Of a stretch of DNA of 36,466 bases, positions 17,763 to 27,533 are shown one piece after another (position 1 is the stretch's first letter; the number at the start of each line of letters is the position of its first letter). Made by a program: the position numbers and the translations under genes. This DNA is from an uncultured Burkholderiales bacterium. Its GTDB lineage: Bacteria > Pseudomonadota > Gammaproteobacteria > Burkholderiales > Burkholderiaceae_C. A model generated the notes under the pieces. The model was not told where the DNA came from, searched no databases, and was given only the letters and a program-made list of their open reading frames with translations. The DNA lies in NCBI GenBank assembly GCA_903844825.1, contig CAIMVC010000397.1, forward strand, positions 1 to 36,466, given 5' to 3'.

Positions 17763-17776
17763 CCCGCCTCAGCGGG
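17763..17776. other. Small hairpin between converging protease and tatC genes
   Basis: CCCGC CTCA GCGGG forms a 5-bp stem with a 4-nt loop in the 44-bp gap. There is no U tract on either side, so it is at best a weak terminator or 3'-end stabiliser for the two converging transcripts. Confidence 0.35.
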
Positions 17777-17792
17777 CGGAAGACGCCGCGCG

Positions 17793-18590
17793 TCAGGGCT
17801 TGGCTTGAGCGTCTACGGTCCCTTCGGGCGCCTTGGTGTGCTTGACAAACAGCTGCGCCGCAACAATACCGACCTCGTACAAGCCGCCCACAACGGCCAG
17901 CAGCATCAACATGGAGCCCGCATCGGGAGGCGTGACCAGGGCCGTTCCGACAGCGGCAATAACCCAAAAATAGCCACGGTACTGGCGCAATTGCGCGACC
18001 GTCAACACACCCATTCGCACCAGCAGGATCACGGCAATCGGCACTTCAAACGCCAGCCCGAATGCCAGGAACATCCCAATGACGAAGTTGAGGTACTCCT
18101 CAATATCTGGCGCAGCAGTAATGGACTTGGGCGCAAAACTCTGGATGAAGCTGAAAACCTGACCGAAGACAAGGTAGTAGCAAAAAGCCACACCAAAGAA
18201 AAACAGCAAGGTACTCGAAATCACCAGCGGCATAACCAGTTTTTTCTCATGCGAATACAAGCCTGGCGCCACAAAAGCCCAGACCTGGTAGAGCACCACG
18301 GGGAGCGCCAGCATGAACGCCGCCATGAAGAGAATCTTGATGGGCACGACGAACGGTGAGATAACATTCGTGGCGATCAGCGTCGCACCTTTCGGCAGCG
18401 TGGCCACCAGGGGCGCAGCCATCAGGTCGTAGAGCGCGCCAGGGCCAGGGAAAAATGCCAGTGCAGCGGCCACTACCCCGATGGCGATCACCGCTTTGAT
18501 CATGCGATCGCGCAGTTCCATCAGATGCTGGACAAAGGGTTGCTCGGTGCCAGCGAGCTCGTCTGGCTTGTCTGATTGGGGATCACTCAT
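17793..18590 (-). CDS. tatC: Sec-independent protein translocase TatC
   Basis: Core receptor of the twin-arginine translocase, 265 residues with six predicted membrane helices. The N-terminal cytoplasmic motif QPFVQHLMELRDRMIKAV and the loop FVAPGLYSHEKK are the TatC signatures that bind the RR signal peptide. The start at 18590 is chosen from the family N-terminus; I see no Shine-Dalgarno before it, and a 102-bp gap with a hairpin separates it from tatB. The C-terminal tail (about 250-265) is charged and variable. Confidence 0.95.
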   Translation of the reverse strand: MSDPQSDKPDELAGTEQPFVQHLMELRDRMIKAVIAIGVVAAALAFFPGPGALYDLMAAPLVATLPKGATLIATNVISPFVVPIKILFMAAFMLALPVVLYQVWAFVAPGLYSHEKKLVMPLVISSTLLFFFGVAFCYYLVFGQVFSFIQSFAPKSITAAPDIEEYLNFVIGMFLAFGLAFEVPIAVILLVRMGVLTVAQLRQYRGYFWVIAAVGTALVTPPDAGSMLMLLAVVGGLYEVGIVAAQLFVKHTKAPEGTVDAQAKP

Positions 18591-18622
18591 GAGAAAAACT
18601 TTGCTTTGGTGGGGCTGGGGTT

Positions 18623-18637
18623 GCTCCCAACGGGAGC
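18623..18637 (-). promoter_or_regulatory. Hairpin in the tatB-tatC gap
   Basis: GCTCCC and GGGAGC form a perfect 6-bp stem around 3 nt, 32 nt upstream of the tatC start. No U tract follows on the minus strand. It could stabilise the upstream tatAB message or affect tatC translation; function is inferred only from position. Confidence 0.4.
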
Positions 18638-18692
18638 TACTGGCCATTCAGATGAAAATTCGATCGCCCGATGGCAAGCAGCGACGCCGGAT

Positions 18693-19163
18693 TTAAACCT
18701 GCCTGGCGGACTTGGGCCGATAGCGCGCCACCCGCGCGGCACCCGAAAGCGCCTTGGTACGCACGCCTGAGCGGGCCTTGTACCACTGCGGCGTGGCACC
18801 TTGCTTGAGACGCCAGTTCTTACCGGGGTGCTTGTATTCGGGAAAGCTGATCATGCCCGGCACATCGGCTGAGCCCAAGGCCGTGCTGGTGGTGTCAGCC
18901 CAGGATTTTTCGAACTCGCTGGCGCTGGTCTGGACCGAGCTCTCGACGTCACGCGCGGCGCTCTCAACACTGTCCTTCATTTTCTTGAGCTCATCGAGCT
19001 CCATTGAACGGTTCACTTCGTTCTTGACATCGGCCACATAACGCTGAGCCTTGCCCAGCATGGCACCCACCATGCGAGCGACACGAGGCAACTTCTCGGG
19101 GCCGATGACGATCAACGCCACGGCACCGATCAGCGCCATCTTGGAGATGCCCAGATCAATCAC
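18693..19163 (-). CDS. tatB: Twin-arginine translocase subunit TatB
   Basis: Forms the signal-peptide receptor complex with TatC, 156 residues. The single N-terminal membrane helix with the hinge ([26 protein letters not shown]) is diagnostic of TatB: it carries Glu-free N-terminus and the GPEKLPR motif. A long amphipathic helix (about 22-80) and a basic C-terminal tail ([20 protein letters not shown]) follow. Lies 47 bp after tatA. Confidence 0.94.
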   Translation of the reverse strand: MIDLGISKMALIGAVALIVIGPEKLPRVARMVGAMLGKAQRYVADVKNEVNRSMELDELKKMKDSVESAARDVESSVQTSASEFEKSWADTTSTALGSADVPGMISFPEYKHPGKNWRLKQGATPQWYKARSGVRTKALSGAARVARYRPKSARQV

Positions 19164-19210
19164 GGTTCAAACGCCGAGGTCAGTCGGCGAAAAAAAGCAA
19201 CGCAGCTCAA

Positions 19211-19474
19211 TCAGGACTTCTGACGAGCTTGGACATCAATGGTCGTCTTGTCGGCGGGCGCCGGGCTCGCCGCACTGGCCGTGACTTGAGCCGAGGCAGT
19301 GGCCGCGGCGTCGTCAGCCGCAGCAGCGTTTTGCCCACCATCTTTCATTCCGTCCTTGAAACCCTTGACGGCTCCGCCCAGGTCACCGCCAATATTTTTG
19401 AGCTTCTTGGTACCAAACACCATGACCACGATCAACAAAACGATCAACCAGTGCCAGATCGAAAATGAACCCAT
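19211..19474 (-). CDS. tatA: Twin-arginine translocase subunit TatA
   Basis: Pore-forming subunit of the Tat system, 87 residues. It shows the TatA layout: a short N-terminal membrane helix ([17 protein letters not shown]), the hinge and [21 protein letters not shown] amphipathic helix, then an Ala-rich, low-complexity tail. A good Shine-Dalgarno (CAGGAG) precedes the ATG at 19474. It heads the tatABC group, 149 bp after the HIT gene. Confidence 0.95.
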   Translation of the reverse strand: MGSFSIWHWLIVLLIVVMVFGTKKLKNIGGDLGGAVKGFKDGMKDGGQNAAAADDAAATASAQVTASAASPAPADKTTIDVQARQKS

Positions 19475-19494
19475 GTTTAACTCCTGAATTTCTC

Positions 19495-19531
19495 GCCGGA
19501 CAACCGGCTTTTCAACAATCGTCTGATTCTA
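19495..19531 (-). promoter_or_regulatory. Candidate tatABC promoter -10 and leader hairpin
   Basis: On the minus strand a TAGAAT hexamer (19526-19531) fits a -10 element; the -35 is weak. Between it and the start codon is a GCCGG/CCGGC hairpin with a 4-nt loop (19495-19508). The 149-bp gap makes an internal promoter for tatA plausible. Confidence 0.35.
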
Positions 19532-19623
19532 AAGGGCTTGGCGCCAACACTTCAGCGGGATAGCCCGCATAAGCGCCTGGCTATTGCAAGGGCGGTCATG
19601 CACATTGGCGCAACTTCAGGCTG

Positions 19624-19992
19624 TCAGCCGCGCAACCAGGGCCTGGGACCCCCCATCACATGCCAGTGCAGATGGTGCACTTCCTGCCCACCTTCAGCCC
19701 CCGTATTGGTAACAATTCGAAAACCTCCTTCCGGGTAGGGCCGACAGCCCTGCTCCAGCGCCAAGCGCGGCGCCAGGGCCAGCATGCGCCCGAGCAAGGC
19801 TTCGTGCTCGTGGCCCACATGCGCCATGGAGGCAATATGGGTTTTGGGGATCATCAGAAAGTGCACGGGCGCCCAAGGGTTGATGTCATGAAAAGCGAAG
19901 ATGTCTTCGTCTTCATAGACTTTTCGGCTAGGAATCTTGCCAGTGGCAATCTTGCAGAAAATGCAGTTATCGGCAGCGGTTGGCTCAGTCAT
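19624..19992 (-). CDS. hinT: HIT-family purine nucleoside phosphoramidase
   Basis: HinT-type histidine triad protein, 122 residues; family members hydrolyse AMP-lysine and related phosphoramidates. The N-terminal CIFCKIATGKIPSRKVYEDE is typical, and the triad HxHxHxx is at 107-113 (HLHWHVM) with His109 the likely nucleophile. It lies between the small membrane protein gene (34-bp gap) and tatA and is a normal neighbour of hisE/hisI in many betaproteobacteria. Confidence 0.94.
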   Translation of the reverse strand: MTEPTAADNCIFCKIATGKIPSRKVYEDEDIFAFHDINPWAPVHFLMIPKTHIASMAHVGHEHEALLGRMLALAPRLALEQGCRPYPEGGFRIVTNTGAEGGQEVHHLHWHVMGGPRPWLRG

Positions 19993-20026
19993 GGAAACTT
20001 GAAAAAGTAAAAATTAGGGTCCAAAT

Positions 20027-20428
20027 TCACGGGTTCGTCGGGTTAGTCCGGTCCACCGGATGGCCTGGCCAGCGGTTGTCGTTGAACCGCAACCAACCCT
20101 TGACGCAGCGGTACAGATACCAGAGCCAGACCACGCCATAGGCCATCACACCAGGCAGCAAAAACAGCAGCCACAAGGGCGCCAGCAGCACCAGCCAGAC
20201 CACCGTCCACCAGAAGGTTGAAATCATGTAGCTGTGATGCTCACGGTAAAGCGGGTCAGACTCATCCGCGCGCCGGATGTAGTTGATGATCAGTGCCACC
20301 AAGGCAAATGTGCCGCCACTGAACCAGGCCAGGGTATGCAGGCCGTAGAGAATTTGCATGACCAGGCGGTCATTCGGATTCCGGGTCTCAAAACGGGGGC
20401 CGAACCCACCGGGGGAGATGTCGTTCAT
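20027..20428 (-). CDS. Small three-helix membrane protein (DUF4870-like)
   Basis: 133 residues, function unknown. Three hydrophobic segments are seen at about 22-50, 69-91 and 92-108, with a charged loop between the first two (IRRADESDPLYREHHSYM). It resembles DUF4870/Tic20-like proteins, but I cannot prove the family by eye. The C-terminus is polar and Pro/Asn-rich. Start is uncertain: 20428 (MNDISPGG) is my choice; an in-frame ATG 13 codons upstream (20467) has a slightly better AGGG in front. It sits between hisE and hinT, all in one direction. Confidence 0.75.
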   Translation of the reverse strand: MNDISPGGFGPRFETRNPNDRLVMQILYGLHTLAWFSGGTFALVALIINYIRRADESDPLYREHHSYMISTFWWTVVWLVLLAPLWLLFLLPGVMAYGVVWLWYLYRCVKGWLRFNDNRWPGHPVDRTNPTNP

Positions 20429-20491
20429 AAGTCTGAGTCTTGCTGGGGTGGACGGGTTCAAACGCATGGCGCCCTGGCTCGTCAGCAGCCG

Positions 20492-20884
20492 CTAAGCATC
20501 GGCCTGTTTTTCGCTCAGTTCACGCGCCACGACTTTGCGCAGTGCTTTTTCTTCGATGCCACTGGTGCCTTCGCGCCGCTCCAGTTCCGCCATCACATCA
20601 GCGGGCTGCAAGCCGTAATGGGACAGCGCAATCAGGCTGTGAAACCAGAGGTCGGCCACTTCCCCGACCAGCTTGAGCTTGAGCTCGGCGGTGTGACCCC
20701 CGTGGTCCAGGTCTTTGGCGGCCATCACGGTCTCGGTCGCTTCTTCGCCAATTTTTTTCAAAAAGGCGTCGGGTCCCTTGTGCAGCAGTCGGGCCACATA
20801 GCTTTTGTCGGGGTCTCCCCCGTTTTGAATCTTGCGGCTTTCAATCACTTGCGCCAGGCGTGCCAGGGAGTCGTTGGATGTCAT
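20492..20884 (-). CDS. hisE: Phosphoribosyl-ATP pyrophosphatase
   Basis: Second step of histidine synthesis: PR-ATP to PR-AMP. 130 residues, all-alpha MazG-like fold. The metal-binding core is visible as [16 protein letters not shown] (about 43-58) and [18 protein letters not shown] (about 74-91). Encoded separately from hisI, as is common in proteobacteria outside the enterics, with a 4-bp overlap between hisI stop and hisE start. Last his gene of the group. Confidence 0.95.
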   Translation of the reverse strand: MTSNDSLARLAQVIESRKIQNGGDPDKSYVARLLHKGPDAFLKKIGEEATETVMAAKDLDHGGHTAELKLKLVGEVADLWFHSLIALSHYGLQPADVMAELERREGTSGIEEKALRKVVARELSEKQADA

Positions 20885-21297
20885 GGTTTCTGATAGATGT
20901 GTTCGGGGTCTTTGAGGACCGGTTCAGCCACCTGCCACTGACCTCCTGCGCTGCTTTTTTCGTACCGATGAAAAAAACAACTGTGACGGCCCGTGTGACA
21001 GGCGATGGACGGCGCCAGCTCGCCTTGGCCGAGCTGGGTGATCTTGAGCAAGATCACATCGTTGTCACAGTCCAGCCTGATGTCATGCACAGTCTGGGCA
21101 TGACCGGACTCTTCGCCCTTGCGCCAGAGCCGGCTGCGGGAACGACTGAAATACACGGCGCGACCGGTATCGGCCGTTGCCTGTAGCGCCTCGCGGTTCA
21201 TCCAGGCAAACATCAGCACATCGCCGCTTGCAGCCTCCTGCGCGATCACCGGGATCAGGCCCCGCTCGTCCCATTTAACTTCGTCTAGCCAGTTCAT
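20881..21297 (-). CDS. hisI: Phosphoribosyl-AMP cyclohydrolase
   Basis: Third step of histidine synthesis: opens the adenine ring of PR-AMP. 138 residues from the start [10 protein letters not shown]. The Mg/Zn-binding motif DCDND is at about 76-80 and the zinc cysteines are at Cys77, Cys100 and Cys107 ([10 protein letters not shown]). Starts at 21315 (ATG) or a GTG at 21351 overlapping hisF are in frame; I prefer 21297 because family members begin there. The GTG option would give a 4-bp overlap with hisF, so the true start deserves checking. Confidence 0.93.
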   Translation of the reverse strand: MNWLDEVKWDERGLIPVIAQEAASGDVLMFAWMNREALQATADTGRAVYFSRSRSRLWRKGEESGHAQTVHDIRLDCDNDVILLKITQLGQGELAPSIACHTGRHSCFFHRYEKSSAGGQWQVAEPVLKDPEHIYQKP

Positions 21298-21347
21298 GGC
21301 GCTATTGTCCGCCATTGTCGGCGGCACCGGGGTAGCGGGCCAGGTCG

Positions 21348-22127
21348 TCACAGCCGCACGGCAATGCCGCGCTGGGCCATGTGCCGCTTGGCTTGCTGCA
21401 CCGTGAATTCGCCGTAGTGAAAAATACTCGCGGCCAGCACCGCATCAGCACCACCGATTTGAATGCCATCGGCCAGATGGTCCAGCGTGCCAACGCCGCC
21501 CGAGGCAATCACCGGCACGCTCACCGCGTCGCTGACGGCACGGGTCAAAGCCAGATCAAAACCGGCCTTGGTGCCATCGCGGTCCATGCTAGTGAGCAAG
21601 ATTTCTCCTGCCCCGCGCTGCGCCATTTCGCTGGCCCAGGCGACGGCATCAAGGCCGGTATTTTGACGACCACCGTGGCTGTAGACGTCCCAGCCGGGGC
21701 CGCGAGTCAAGGCCTGCTCTTCCGAGCGCCGCTTGGCATCAATGGCCACCACGATGCACTGCGCGCCATACTTGGTTGACGCCTCGGAAATCACCTGTGG
21801 ATTGGCCAGTGCCGCTGAATTGAAGCTGGTCTTGTCGGCACCGGCGTTGAGCAAGCGCCTGACATCGTCGACCGTGCGCACGCCACCGCCTACCGTCAGG
21901 GGAATAAAAACCTGCGATGCCACCGCTTCGATGATGTGCAAGATCAGGTCCCGCCCGTCGCTGGTGGCCGTGATGTCCAGAAAAGTCAGCTCATCAGCGC
22001 CCTGGTCGTTGTACCTCGCTGCAATTTCAACCGGATCGCCGGCATCGCGAAGTTCCAGGAAGTTGACGCCCTTGACCACACGGCCTCCGGTCACGTCAAG
22101 GCAAGGGATGATTCGTTTGGCGAGCAT
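21348..22127 (-). CDS. hisF: Imidazole glycerol phosphate synthase, cyclase subunit
   Basis: TIM-barrel subunit that makes IGP and AICAR from PRFAR using ammonia from HisH; 259 residues. The N-terminus [20 protein letters not shown] holds catalytic Asp11, and [10 protein letters not shown] holds the second catalytic Asp (about 130). [12 protein letters not shown] and the [10 protein letters not shown] phosphate-binding loops are present. It follows hisA after a 121-bp gap that contains an inverted repeat. Confidence 0.97.
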   Translation of the reverse strand: MLAKRIIPCLDVTGGRVVKGVNFLELRDAGDPVEIAARYNDQGADELTFLDITATSDGRDLILHIIEAVASQVFIPLTVGGGVRTVDDVRRLLNAGADKTSFNSAALANPQVISEASTKYGAQCIVVAIDAKRRSEEQALTRGPGWDVYSHGGRQNTGLDAVAWASEMAQRGAGEILLTSMDRDGTKAGFDLALTRAVSDAVSVPVIASGGVGTLDHLADGIQIGGADAVLAASIFHYGEFTVQQAKRHMAQRGIAVRL

Positions 22128-22156
22128 GGTGAAACCAGATTGGAGAAAAGCGCAGT

Positions 22157-22189
22157 AGCCCGCGCAGCGTCGCGCAGGCTCTATTTTTT
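22157..22189 (+). other. Inverted repeat with T tract between hisA and hisF
   Basis: AGCCCGCGC (22157-22165) and GCGCAGGCT (22172-22180) form a 9-bp stem with one C-A mismatch around a 6-nt loop, followed on the plus strand by CTATTTTTT. It looks like a rho-independent terminator pointing against the his genes, where no plus-strand gene ends. On the minus strand it still folds, but the U tract is on the 5' side. Possibly a remnant of a dispersed repeat or an anti-antisense stop. Confidence 0.45.
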
Positions 22190-22248
22190 GAAACGCTCAG
22201 TGTGACCGGAAAATGAGAAAGTTCAAAGCACGGCAGCCAAGGCAGGGC

Positions 22249-22989
22249 CTAGCCGTTGAGTTCGTCAGCGCGGGCCTGGGCAATGGCGAAATCGAGGTCG
22301 CCGCTGTAAATCGAACGGCCACAAATCACACCCTCTACGCCCTCGTCTTCGACCGCGCAAAGAGCGTCGATGTCGGCCATATTGGACAAGCCGCCCGAGG
22401 CGATAACCGGAATGGTCAAAGCCTGTGCCAGGCGAACCGTGGCTTCAATGTTGATGCCACTGAGCATGCCATCACGGCCGATATCGGTGTAGATGATGGA
22501 TTCCACACCGTAGTCTTGGAATTTCTTTCCCAAATCCACGACTTCGTGACCCGTCAGCTTGCTCCAGCCGTCCGTGGCGACCTTGCCATCCTTGGCATCA
22601 AGGCCGACGATGATGTGGCCGCCGAAGGCCGTGCAGGCGTCTTGCAGGAAACCAGGATTTTTCACGGCGGCCGTGCCGATGATGACGTAACGCAAACCCG
22701 CATCCAGGTAACGCTCGATGGTGTCGAGATCGCGAATGCCACCGCCTAGCTGAACATCTACTTCGCTGCCGACTTCCTGAAGGATTTTGCGGATCGCCAT
22801 TTCGTTCTTGGGCTTGCCCGCAAAAGCGCCATTGAGGTCGACCAGATGTAGCCGCCGCGCGCCCTTGTCAACCCAGATGCGAGCCATGGCGGCGGGGTCT
22901 TCACCGAAAATGGTGGACTGATCCATATCGCCCTGTTTGAGACGAACACACTGGCCGTCCTTCAAGTCAATCGCGGGGATGAGTAGCAT
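22249..22989 (-). CDS. hisA: ProFAR isomerase (1-(5-phosphoribosyl)-5-carboxamide isomerase)
   Basis: TIM-barrel isomerase converting ProFAR to PRFAR, 246 residues. The catalytic Asp8 is in [17 protein letters not shown], the second Asp is in [12 protein letters not shown] (about 129), and the [17 protein letters not shown] and [13 protein letters not shown] phosphate loops are typical. Follows hisH after 99 bp; the leader contains an AT-rich stretch but no promoter I can defend. Confidence 0.97.
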   Translation of the reverse strand: MLLIPAIDLKDGQCVRLKQGDMDQSTIFGEDPAAMARIWVDKGARRLHLVDLNGAFAGKPKNEMAIRKILQEVGSEVDVQLGGGIRDLDTIERYLDAGLRYVIIGTAAVKNPGFLQDACTAFGGHIIVGLDAKDGKVATDGWSKLTGHEVVDLGKKFQDYGVESIIYTDIGRDGMLSGINIEATVRLAQALTIPVIASGGLSNMADIDALCAVEDEGVEGVICGRSIYSGDLDFAIAQARADELNG

Positions 22990-23088
22990 GGTGCGTTACG
23001 AAGTGCCAAAAAATAGTTGAAAAATCAGTTAGCGCTTGCACTGGAAAAGCTGCGCAGTCGTCAACCTTTGCCGGCGCTGACCGCCAGC

Positions 23089-23772
23089 TCAAGGCTTCCA
23101 ATGCAGGAAATTGCGATAAAGGGTCAAGCCGTGTTCGGCACTCTTTTCCGGATGAAACTGGGTAGCAAAAATATTATCTCGCGCCAGCGCTGCCGTAAAG
23201 CGGCTGCCATAGTCTGCTTCGCCGGCAGTGTGGCGCGCATCCGACGGCTTGGCATAAAAACTGTGCACAAAGTAGAAATAAGCGTTATCCGGGACATCTT
23301 GCCAAAGCTGATGCGGCCGGCCGTTGTCGCCCGACAAGGACTGCCCGACCTGGTTCCAGCCCATTTGTGGCACCTTGAAACGGCTGCCATCGGCTTGCAG
23401 GCGACCGGCGAGGTCGAATTTGAGCACTTCGCCGGGAATGAGCCCCAGCCCCGCCGTCGGCAGGCCGGGCGGCCCCTCATGGCTGCGGTCCAGCAGCATC
23501 TGCATGCCCACACACACCCCGAACAGGGGCTTGTGGGCGGCCGCATGCAGCACGGCCTCTTTCAGACCGGATTCGGCCAAGGCGCGCATGCAGTCAGGCA
23601 TGGCACCCTGGCCCGGCAGCACCACGCGTTCGGCATTGAGCACATCCTGCGGATTGCCCGTCACCAGCACCTCGTAACCACTGCCCTGGGCCACGTGCAG
23701 CACCGCCTGGGAGACCGAGCGCAGATTGCCGGACCCGTAGTCCACCACGGCCACCGTTTTCAGATTCGACAT
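23089..23772 (-). CDS. hisH: Imidazole glycerol phosphate synthase, glutaminase subunit
   Basis: Class I glutamine amidotransferase that feeds ammonia to HisF, 227 residues. Nucleophile Cys87 lies in [10 protein letters not shown]; His207 and Glu209 ([12 protein letters not shown]) complete the triad. The N-terminal [14 protein letters not shown] and [12 protein letters not shown] loops are typical; the family more often has PGVGA. It lies 41 bp after hisB. Confidence 0.96.
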   Translation of the reverse strand: MSNLKTVAVVDYGSGNLRSVSQAVLHVAQGSGYEVLVTGNPQDVLNAERVVLPGQGAMPDCMRALAESGLKEAVLHAAAHKPLFGVCVGMQMLLDRSHEGPPGLPTAGLGLIPGEVLKFDLAGRLQADGSRFKVPQMGWNQVGQSLSGDNGRPHQLWQDVPDNAYFYFVHSFYAKPSDARHTAGEADYGSRFTAALARDNIFATQFHPEKSAEHGLTLYRNFLHWKP

Positions 23773-23813
23773 GTCAAACCATCAGTTCTGTTGCGATCGA
23801 CCCTGGCGCCGCT

Positions 23814-24422
23814 TCAGAGCGAGCCTTTGGTCGAGGGAATCACGCCGACCGAGCGGGGATCAATTTCCAGCGCCATGCGCAGCGCCCGGGCGAAAGCCTT
23901 GAAGACCGACTCGGCCTGGTGATGGGCGTTTTCCCCGCGCAGGTTGTCGATATGCAGCGTGACAAAGGCGTGGTTCACGAAGCCCTGAAAAAATTCATAC
24001 GCCAGTTGGGAGTCGAAAGTCCCGATCATGCCGCTCTTGAAAGGCACGTGCATCACCAGGCCCGGACGGCCCGAAAAATCCACCACCACCCGGCTCAGCG
24101 CCTCGTCCAGCGGCACATAAGCGTGACCGTAACGGCGCAGACCTTTCTTGTCGCCCACAGCGCGGTGAACTGCCTGACCGAGGGTGATGCCCACGTCTTC
24201 CACCGTGTGGTGACCGTCGATATGCAGATCCCCAATGGCCTGGATGTCCAGGTCAATCAGACCGTGGCGGGCAATCTGATCGAGCATATGGTCAAAAAAA
24301 CCAATGCCCGTCGACAGCCGGGACAGACCGGTACCGTCCAGATTGAGCTTGACGCTGATCCTGGTCTCGGCCGTGTCGCGGCTGACTTCGGCGGTGCGTG
24401 GTGCAATAGATGGGGCGGTCAT
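23814..24422 (-). CDS. hisB: Imidazoleglycerol-phosphate dehydratase
   Basis: Dehydrates IGP to imidazole acetol phosphate, 202 residues, monofunctional (no histidinol phosphatase domain, unlike E. coli HisB). The two Mn-binding His motifs are seen: [11 protein letters not shown] (about 70-80) and [15 protein letters not shown] (about 168-182), plus [13 protein letters not shown]. The start overlaps the end of hisC by 4 bp. The histidinol-phosphatase (HisN-like) needed by the pathway is not in this window. Confidence 0.96.
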   Translation of the reverse strand: MTAPSIAPRTAEVSRDTAETRISVKLNLDGTGLSRLSTGIGFFDHMLDQIARHGLIDLDIQAIGDLHIDGHHTVEDVGITLGQAVHRAVGDKKGLRRYGHAYVPLDEALSRVVVDFSGRPGLVMHVPFKSGMIGTFDSQLAYEFFQGFVNHAFVTLHIDNLRGENAHHQAESVFKAFARALRMALEIDPRSVGVIPSTKGSL

Positions 24423-25543
24423 AGGGCTACTTGGAGGGCTTCTTTGAGAGCTTGCAATAGTTGTTCATTTTCATGGGCGGTACCCACTGTCAGGCGCAAG
24501 CAGTTGGTCAGCAGTGGGTGCATTTTAGAAATGTTTTTGACCAGCACGCCACGCGCCTTCAGACCCTCAAACACCGGACCGGCGCGCTCCCCCTCGCCCA
24601 ACACGCGCACGAGAACCATGTTGGCATCGCTGTCCCAGGCCTGAAGCCTGGGCATGCTGCGTAGCGCGTTCAGCAAAATTTGGCGCTGCGCCACCAGTTC
24701 GCGCGCCTGGGCTGCAAAAACGTCCTGATGCTCCAGCGCGAACAAGGCGCACTCGTAGTTGAGCACGCTGATGTTGTAGGGTGGTCGCACCTTGTCAAGC
24801 TCTGCGATCAAGGCCTTGGGCCCCATCATGTAACCCAGCCGCACACCGGCCAGGCCAAACTTGCTCAGGGTGCGCATCAGCAGCACATGGCCGTGGCGGG
24901 CCATGCGGCCGGCGTAACTCTTGCTGGAAAAGGGCTGATAGGCCTCGTCCATGACCACCAGACCCCCTTGTGCACCCACCGCGACCACGATGTTTTCGAT
25001 CACTGCATCGTCCCACAAATTGGCGGTGGGGTTGTTGGGATAAGCCAGGTACACGATCGACGGCTGGTGCCGGGCAATCGCCGCCAGCATGGCTGACTCG
25101 TCGAGCTCAAAGTCCGCCGTCAGTGGCACGCCGACAAACTCCAATCCCTGGAGTTGCGCGCTCATGGCGTACATCACGAAGCCGGGTACCGGGGCCAGGA
25201 TGGATCCGCCGGGCACGTCGCAGGCCATGGCCAGCAGGGAAATAAGCTCATCCGAGCCATTGCCCAGCATGATGTCAAAACCCGTCGGCATACCAGCGTA
25301 CTCAGCCAGCGCATGACGCAAATCATTGACGCGCCCGTCAGGGTAACGGTTGATGGCCAGCGCACCCAGACGACTGCCCAGCTCGGCCTGCAACGTCGGG
25401 CTCAGGCGGTGCGGATTTTCCATCGCATCGAGTTTGACCATCCCGGCCGAGTCCTGAATGGCATAGGCATGCATGGACTGCACGTCCTGGCGAATCAACT
25501 TCTTGAGCTTAGGATCAAGGGAACTGGGCTCGGACGTACTCAT
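24419..25543 (-). CDS. hisC: Histidinol-phosphate aminotransferase
   Basis: PLP-dependent fold-type I aminotransferase of the histidine pathway, 374 residues. The Schiff-base lysine is Lys228 in [15 protein letters not shown]; Asp199 (VVMDEAY) contacts the pyridine nitrogen, and [11 protein letters not shown] is the family Asn motif. Overlaps hisD and hisB by 4 bp at either end, indicating coupled translation. Confidence 0.96.
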   Translation of the reverse strand: MSTSEPSSLDPKLKKLIRQDVQSMHAYAIQDSAGMVKLDAMENPHRLSPTLQAELGSRLGALAINRYPDGRVNDLRHALAEYAGMPTGFDIMLGNGSDELISLLAMACDVPGGSILAPVPGFVMYAMSAQLQGLEFVGVPLTADFELDESAMLAAIARHQPSIVYLAYPNNPTANLWDDAVIENIVVAVGAQGGLVVMDEAYQPFSSKSYAGRMARHGHVLLMRTLSKFGLAGVRLGYMMGPKALIAELDKVRPPYNISVLNYECALFALEHQDVFAAQARELVAQRQILLNALRSMPRLQAWDSDANMVLVRVLGEGERAGPVFEGLKARGVLVKNISKMHPLLTNCLRLTVGTAHENEQLLQALKEALQVAL

Positions 25544-26886
25544 GGCATCTTTCGCATGGCAGGCACCGTGTCAAGGCGCAATTCGGCTGCGCGGGCATGG
25601 GCCTGCAGGCCCTCGCCGTAGGCAAGTTCGGCTGCAATCACGCCCAGGGTCTGGGCGCCGGCCTGGCTGACTTCGATCAGGCTCGAACGTTTTTGAAAAT
25701 CGTAAACGCCCAGCGGGCTGGAAAAACGGGCCGTGCCGCTGGTCGGTAGCACATGGTTGGGGCCGGCACAGTAGTCGCCCAGACTTTCGCTGGTGTAGGC
25801 ACCCAGAAAAATGGCACCGGCATGCCGCAGCAAGGGCTCCCACTGGTGCGGCTGAGCACTGGAGACTTCGAGGTGCTCAGGCGCGATCCGGTTGCTGATC
25901 TCGCAGGCCTCCTGCATGCTGCGCGTGTGAATCAGCGCGCCGCGGTCATTGAGGGATTTCGCAATGATGGCCGCGCGCGGCATGTCGGGCAGCAGGCGGG
26001 TGATTGCCGCTTGCACCTGGTCGATATATGCCGCATCGGGACACAGCAAAATACTCTGCGCCAGCTCGTCATGCTCAGCCTGACTGAACAGATCCATGGC
26101 CACCCAGTCGGCAGGTGTACTGCCATCGGCGAGCACCAAAATCTCGCTAGGGCCGGCAATCATGTCAATGCCAACCGTGCCAAAGACGCGCCGCTTTGCC
26201 GCCGCCACGTAGGCGTTGCCGGGGCCGGTGATCTTGTCCACGGCTGGGATGCTGCGGGTGCCGTAGGCCAGCGCTGCGACGGCCTGGGCGCCGCCGAGCG
26301 TGAAGGCGCGGCTCACGCCAGCGACATAGGCGGCCGCCAGCACCAGCGCATTTCTTTCTCCGCGCGGCGTGGGCACCACCATGATGATTTCGCCCACGCC
26401 CGCCACGTGCGCCGGAATGGCATTCATCAGCACCGACGAGGGGTAGGCGGCCTTGCCACCGGGCACATAGATGCCCACACGGTCCAGCGGCGTGACTTTT
26501 TGGCCCAGCAAGCTGCCATCAGCGTCACGGTAGCTCCAGCTTTTTCCACAAGCCTCTTTTTGCGCCTCGTGGTAGCTGCGCACACGGGCAGCAGCGGCCT
26601 GGAGAGCCTGGCGCTGCACCGCTGGCAAACCTTCAAAAGCCGCCTTCAGTTCGGCCTGGGTCAACTCCAGCGAGCCCATGTCGGCGGCGTCCAGACCATC
26701 AAAACGGCGGGTGTAGTCAAGCACGGCGGCATCACCACGCAGCTGCACATCGGCCAGGATGTCGGCCACGCGCTGCTCGATGGCCGCGTCGGTATCGGCC
26801 GACCAATGCAGCCGTGCCTTGAAAGCAGCTTCAAATTCGGGCGCAGCGGTAGACAGGCGAGCGGGGGTGGCAAACATGCTGATCAA
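25540..26886 (-). CDS. hisD: Histidinol dehydrogenase
   Basis: Zn-dependent, NAD-linked last two steps of histidine synthesis, 448 residues. Clear family segments are [54 protein letters not shown] (about residues 240-250) and the catalytic EHLEV motif. MFATPARL three codons later is an equally plausible start; I keep the one that overlaps hisG by 4 bp. The start and the next Met differ little. Confidence 0.97.
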   Translation of the reverse strand: MISMFATPARLSTAAPEFEAAFKARLHWSADTDAAIEQRVADILADVQLRGDAAVLDYTRRFDGLDAADMGSLELTQAELKAAFEGLPAVQRQALQAAAARVRSYHEAQKEACGKSWSYRDADGSLLGQKVTPLDRVGIYVPGGKAAYPSSVLMNAIPAHVAGVGEIIMVVPTPRGERNALVLAAAYVAGVSRAFTLGGAQAVAALAYGTRSIPAVDKITGPGNAYVAAAKRRVFGTVGIDMIAGPSEILVLADGSTPADWVAMDLFSQAEHDELAQSILLCPDAAYIDQVQAAITRLLPDMPRAAIIAKSLNDRGALIHTRSMQEACEISNRIAPEHLEVSSAQPHQWEPLLRHAGAIFLGAYTSESLGDYCAGPNHVLPTSGTARFSSPLGVYDFQKRSSLIEVSQAGAQTLGVIAAELAYGEGLQAHARAAELRLDTVPAMRKMP

Positions 26887-27533
26887 CCACCCAATTCACG
26901 TGCCACGGCCGCAGCCAGCGCATCAATAATGCGGCGAATCGGCGCCTGCTTGAGCTTGAGCGCCGCCTGGTTCACCACCAGACGCGAGCTGATGTCCATG
27001 ATGCGCTCGACCTCGACCAAGTGGTTCGCCTTAAGGGTGCTGCCCGTGGAAACCAGATCGACGATGGCGTCGGCCAGCCCGGTCAGTGGCGCCAGTTCCA
27101 TGCTGCCGTAGAGCTTGATCAGGTCCACGTGCACGCCCTTGGTGGCAAAAAAATCGCGCGAGATTGCGACGTACTTGGTGGCCACTTTCAGCCGCCCGCC
27201 CTGGCGCACGGCAGCGGCGTAATCAAAACCATCGCGCACCGCCACGCTGATGCGGCACTTGGCAATTTGCAAGTCCAGCGGCTGGTACAGACCGTCACTG
27301 CCCGATTCCAGCAGCGTGTCCTTGCCCACCACCCCCAGATCGGCACCACCGTACTGCACATACGTTGGCACGTCGGTGGCCCGCACCAGCACCACACGCA
27401 CGTCGGGGTGGTTGGTGTCGAGGATCAGTTTGCGGGACTTGTCCGGATCGTCAAGCACCTCAATGCCCGCGGCCTTGAGCAGCGGCAAGGTGTCGTCAAA
27501 AATCCGGCCTTTGGAAAGCGCAAGGGTAATCAC
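26883..27533 (-). CDS. hisG: ATP phosphoribosyltransferase, short form
   Basis: First and regulated step of histidine synthesis, 216 residues. The N-terminus [25 protein letters not shown] is diagnostic, as is [12 protein letters not shown] (PRPP-binding, about 160-171). It lacks the C-terminal histidine-binding domain of the long form, so by family knowledge it needs HisZ as partner for activity and feedback control; hisZ is not in the window. Overlaps murA and hisD by 4 bp. Confidence 0.96.
   Translation of the reverse strand: MITLALSKGRIFDDTLPLLKAAGIEVLDDPDKSRKLILDTNHPDVRVVLVRATDVPTYVQYGGADLGVVGKDTLLESGSDGLYQPLDLQIAKCRISVAVRDGFDYAAAVRQGGRLKVATKYVAISRDFFATKGVHVDLIKLYGSMELAPLTGLADAIVDLVSTGSTLKANHLVEVERIMDISSRLVVNQAALKLKQAPIRRIIDALAAAVARELGG

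Noticed and set aside
21298-21351. Longer HisI beginning at a GTG that overlaps hisF
   Set aside because: The extra 18 residues are not family-like; kept as an alternative start rather than the call.
25753-27111. A 452-codon open frame on the plus strand opposite hisD and hisG
   Set aside because: Both minus-strand genes are certain, and the frame has no family resemblance and the low-complexity composition of an antisense shadow in GC-rich DNA.
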